From: JAGRMG01 sp047975215
Lineage (GTDB): Bacteria > Pseudomonadota > Alphaproteobacteria > Rhodobacterales > Rhodobacteraceae
Length of the DNA: 64,000 nucleotides
Assembly: GCA_047975215.1 (NCBI GenBank)
Contig: JBKEDD010000051.1
Location: forward strand, 22,148-86,147
Direction: 5' to 3'
In this document: positions 62,505 to 64,000 of the stretch, piece by piece
How the letters are laid out: the number at the start of each line of letters is the position of its first letter
Numbering within the stretch: the stretch's first letter is position 1
Notes under the pieces: generated by a model
What the model was told of the DNA's origin: nothing
Databases searched by the model: none
The model's input: the letters and a program-made list of their open reading frames with translations, nothing else
Translations under genes and position numbers: made by a program

Positions 62505-62766
62505 ATCGCGGTGCGGTGGTCTGGCCCCCGGGCGAGTCGCCATCAGATCGGATGATTCTTGCGCCAGAAACCGCGAATCCGGGCCGGAGCCGCGCCGATT
62601 CCCCGAATCTGATTCCCGAGTCGCACCCGTAATCGCGCCAGCTTTGGGTGAGTCTTGGGGCCAGATCGGGCCACGGCTCTATATCTGGTGACACCCCTTT
62701 CCGCGGTGCAGCAATTTAGTTGCGCCCGCGCCCCGGATTTTGAAATCGACCCTCGGTAACTTGCTG

Positions 62767-62819
62767 TTTTTTGGGTAAAAACCGGAAAATCCCAAAAAAA
62801 ACGCGGTTTCCGAAAAAAA
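62767..62819. repeat. A/T-tract inverted repeat upstream of the rrn promoter
   Basis: TTTTTTGGG (62767-62775) and CCCAAAAAA (62791-62799) form a 9-bp dyad; further tracts are A5 (62777-62781), A8 (62794-62801) and A7 (62813-62819), roughly phased with the helix. The polarity (A-tract after the stem) is wrong for a terminator. Best seen as a curved DNA/UP element feeding the promoter. Confidence 0.5.
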
Positions 62820-62823
62820 GGGG

Positions 62824-62852
62824 TTGCGGGTACGGACGGCAATCCGTAAATA
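62824..62852 (+). promoter_or_regulatory. Candidate promoter of the rRNA operon
   Basis: TTGCGG (62824-62829), 17-nt spacer, TAAATA (62847-62852), immediately after an A-tract; the initiating region is about 400 nt before 16S, a usual leader length in this group. Confidence 0.55.
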
Positions 62853-63013
62853 CCCCTTCACCGGCGGCGCTGAGGCGCACAACGGAACGCCAGACGGAAC
62901 GACAGGCAGCCCACAAGGCGACGCTCTGAAGGGACGCGAGGCAAAAAACACTGAGGTAAACGAGGCGGGGCGCGCCAGAAAGAAACGGCGCTTCCAGTCG
63001 ATTTTGTCTCTAC

Positions 63014-63027
63014 GCTCTTTGAAATTG
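63014..63027 (+). promoter_or_regulatory. boxA-like antitermination site in the rrn leader
   Basis: GCTCTTTGAAATTG resembles rrn boxA (core TGCTCTTTAACA) and lies about 230 nt ahead of 16S, where Nus-factor antitermination sites occur. Confidence 0.55.
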
Positions 63028-63147
63028 ATAGTATCTGAAGAGATATGTGGGCGGTTTGGTTCAGTTCGATGGATCAACGTCTGTATATCGCGCCTCTAGG
63101 CTTCGGCCGATGATGAGGTGTCAGCTTCACTGTTTGGACGGCTTTGC

Positions 63148-63252
63148 GTTACTTCGGTAACCTGAAGCACAACAAACAGAGACTTCATCAGGATTAGCCT
63201 CCTGATGAGATGTGCAGAGGTTCGAACGTCAAGGATACGATCGCAAGATCGT
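63148..63252 (+). other. Pre-16S leader hairpins
   Basis: Three compact stems: GTTAC-TTCG-GTAAC (63148-63161, UUCG loop), CATCAGGA-TTAGCC-TCCTGATG (63186-63207, perfect 8-bp stem) and ACGATC-GCAA-GATCGT (63237-63252, GNRA loop) directly before mature 16S. Likely processing/folding signals for rRNA maturation. Confidence 0.6.
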
Positions 63253-63255
63253 TTC

Positions 63256-64000
<745 letters not shown>

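Larger units (their letters stand above)
62505..63255. other. 751-bp region between msrQ and 16S rRNA: rRNA promoter and leader
   Basis: No gene is supportable; open frames here are low-complexity or end in rRNA. It contains an AT-tract dyad (62767-62799), the candidate rrn promoter (62824-62852), a boxA-like site and leader hairpins, listed separately. 62505-62760 shows nothing recognisable. Confidence 0.7.

Noticed and set aside
62767..62799. The A/T dyad as a terminator for msrPQ
   Set aside because: The T-tract precedes rather than follows the stem on both strands and it is 260 bp from the msrQ stop.
62505..63100. Several short frames between msrQ and 16S
   Set aside because: They cross promoter and leader DNA and have low-complexity Phe/Lys/Pro runs.

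Overview
The window looks like a chromosomal segment of a high-GC alphaproteobacterium of the Rhodobacteraceae (Roseobacter/Rhodobacter relatives). The evidence is the 16S rRNA 5' half at the right edge, an alphaproteobacterial-type petABC operon with petP/petR regulators, a CoA-dependent aminobenzoate degradation cluster, and RTX and sulfotransferase/glycosyltransferase families common in marine rhodobacters. I see no insertion sequence, phage gene or CRISPR array.

Left part (1-13.1 kb): the 5' part of a MoxR-type AAA ATPase gene diverges from a catabolic island. The island reads: fused flavin monooxygenase/old-yellow-enzyme reductase, SDR, MarR regulator, enoyl-CoA hydratase, acyl-CoA dehydrogenase, benzoate-type CoA ligase, then a complete branched-chain-amino-acid-type (HAAT) ABC importer. 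This matches the aerobic 2-aminobenzoyl-CoA pathway: uptake, CoA activation, dearomatising mono-oxygenation/reduction, and beta-oxidation-like ring cleavage. Two separate promoters with operator-like dyads precede the two halves.

13.3-18.4 kb: a small accessory group (GT2-like protein, a double methyltransferase, a CmcI-like protein) and a convergent sulfotransferase/TPR gene that probably starts at TTG, then tRNA-Lys.

18.6-37.7 kb: housekeeping genes. These are dapF-mtaB; petABC (cytochrome bc1) with an intrinsic terminator; thiBPQ under a TPP riboswitch; aroC and two permeases; ilvE; petPR; and a deacetylase-like gene, xseB, ispA and dxs (isoprenoid precursors), facing a lytic-transglycosylase-like lipoprotein.

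37.9-52.7 kb: hspQ, a large RTX gene broken by a one-base frameshift, a gamma-glutamyltransferase, then cell-surface genes (ABC-2 permease, cysQ, kdsB, galU, four glycosyltransferases, a tandem sulfotransferase), suggesting a sulfated or otherwise decorated polysaccharide.

52.7-64 kb: the envelope cluster rnd-kdsD-lptC-lptA-lptB followed by hpf-ptsN but without rpoN between them; a small hypothetical; clpB interrupted by an in-frame TAG exactly in the second pore loop; msrPQ; and a ribosomal RNA operon with promoter, boxA-like site, leader hairpins and the first ~745 nt of 16S rRNA.
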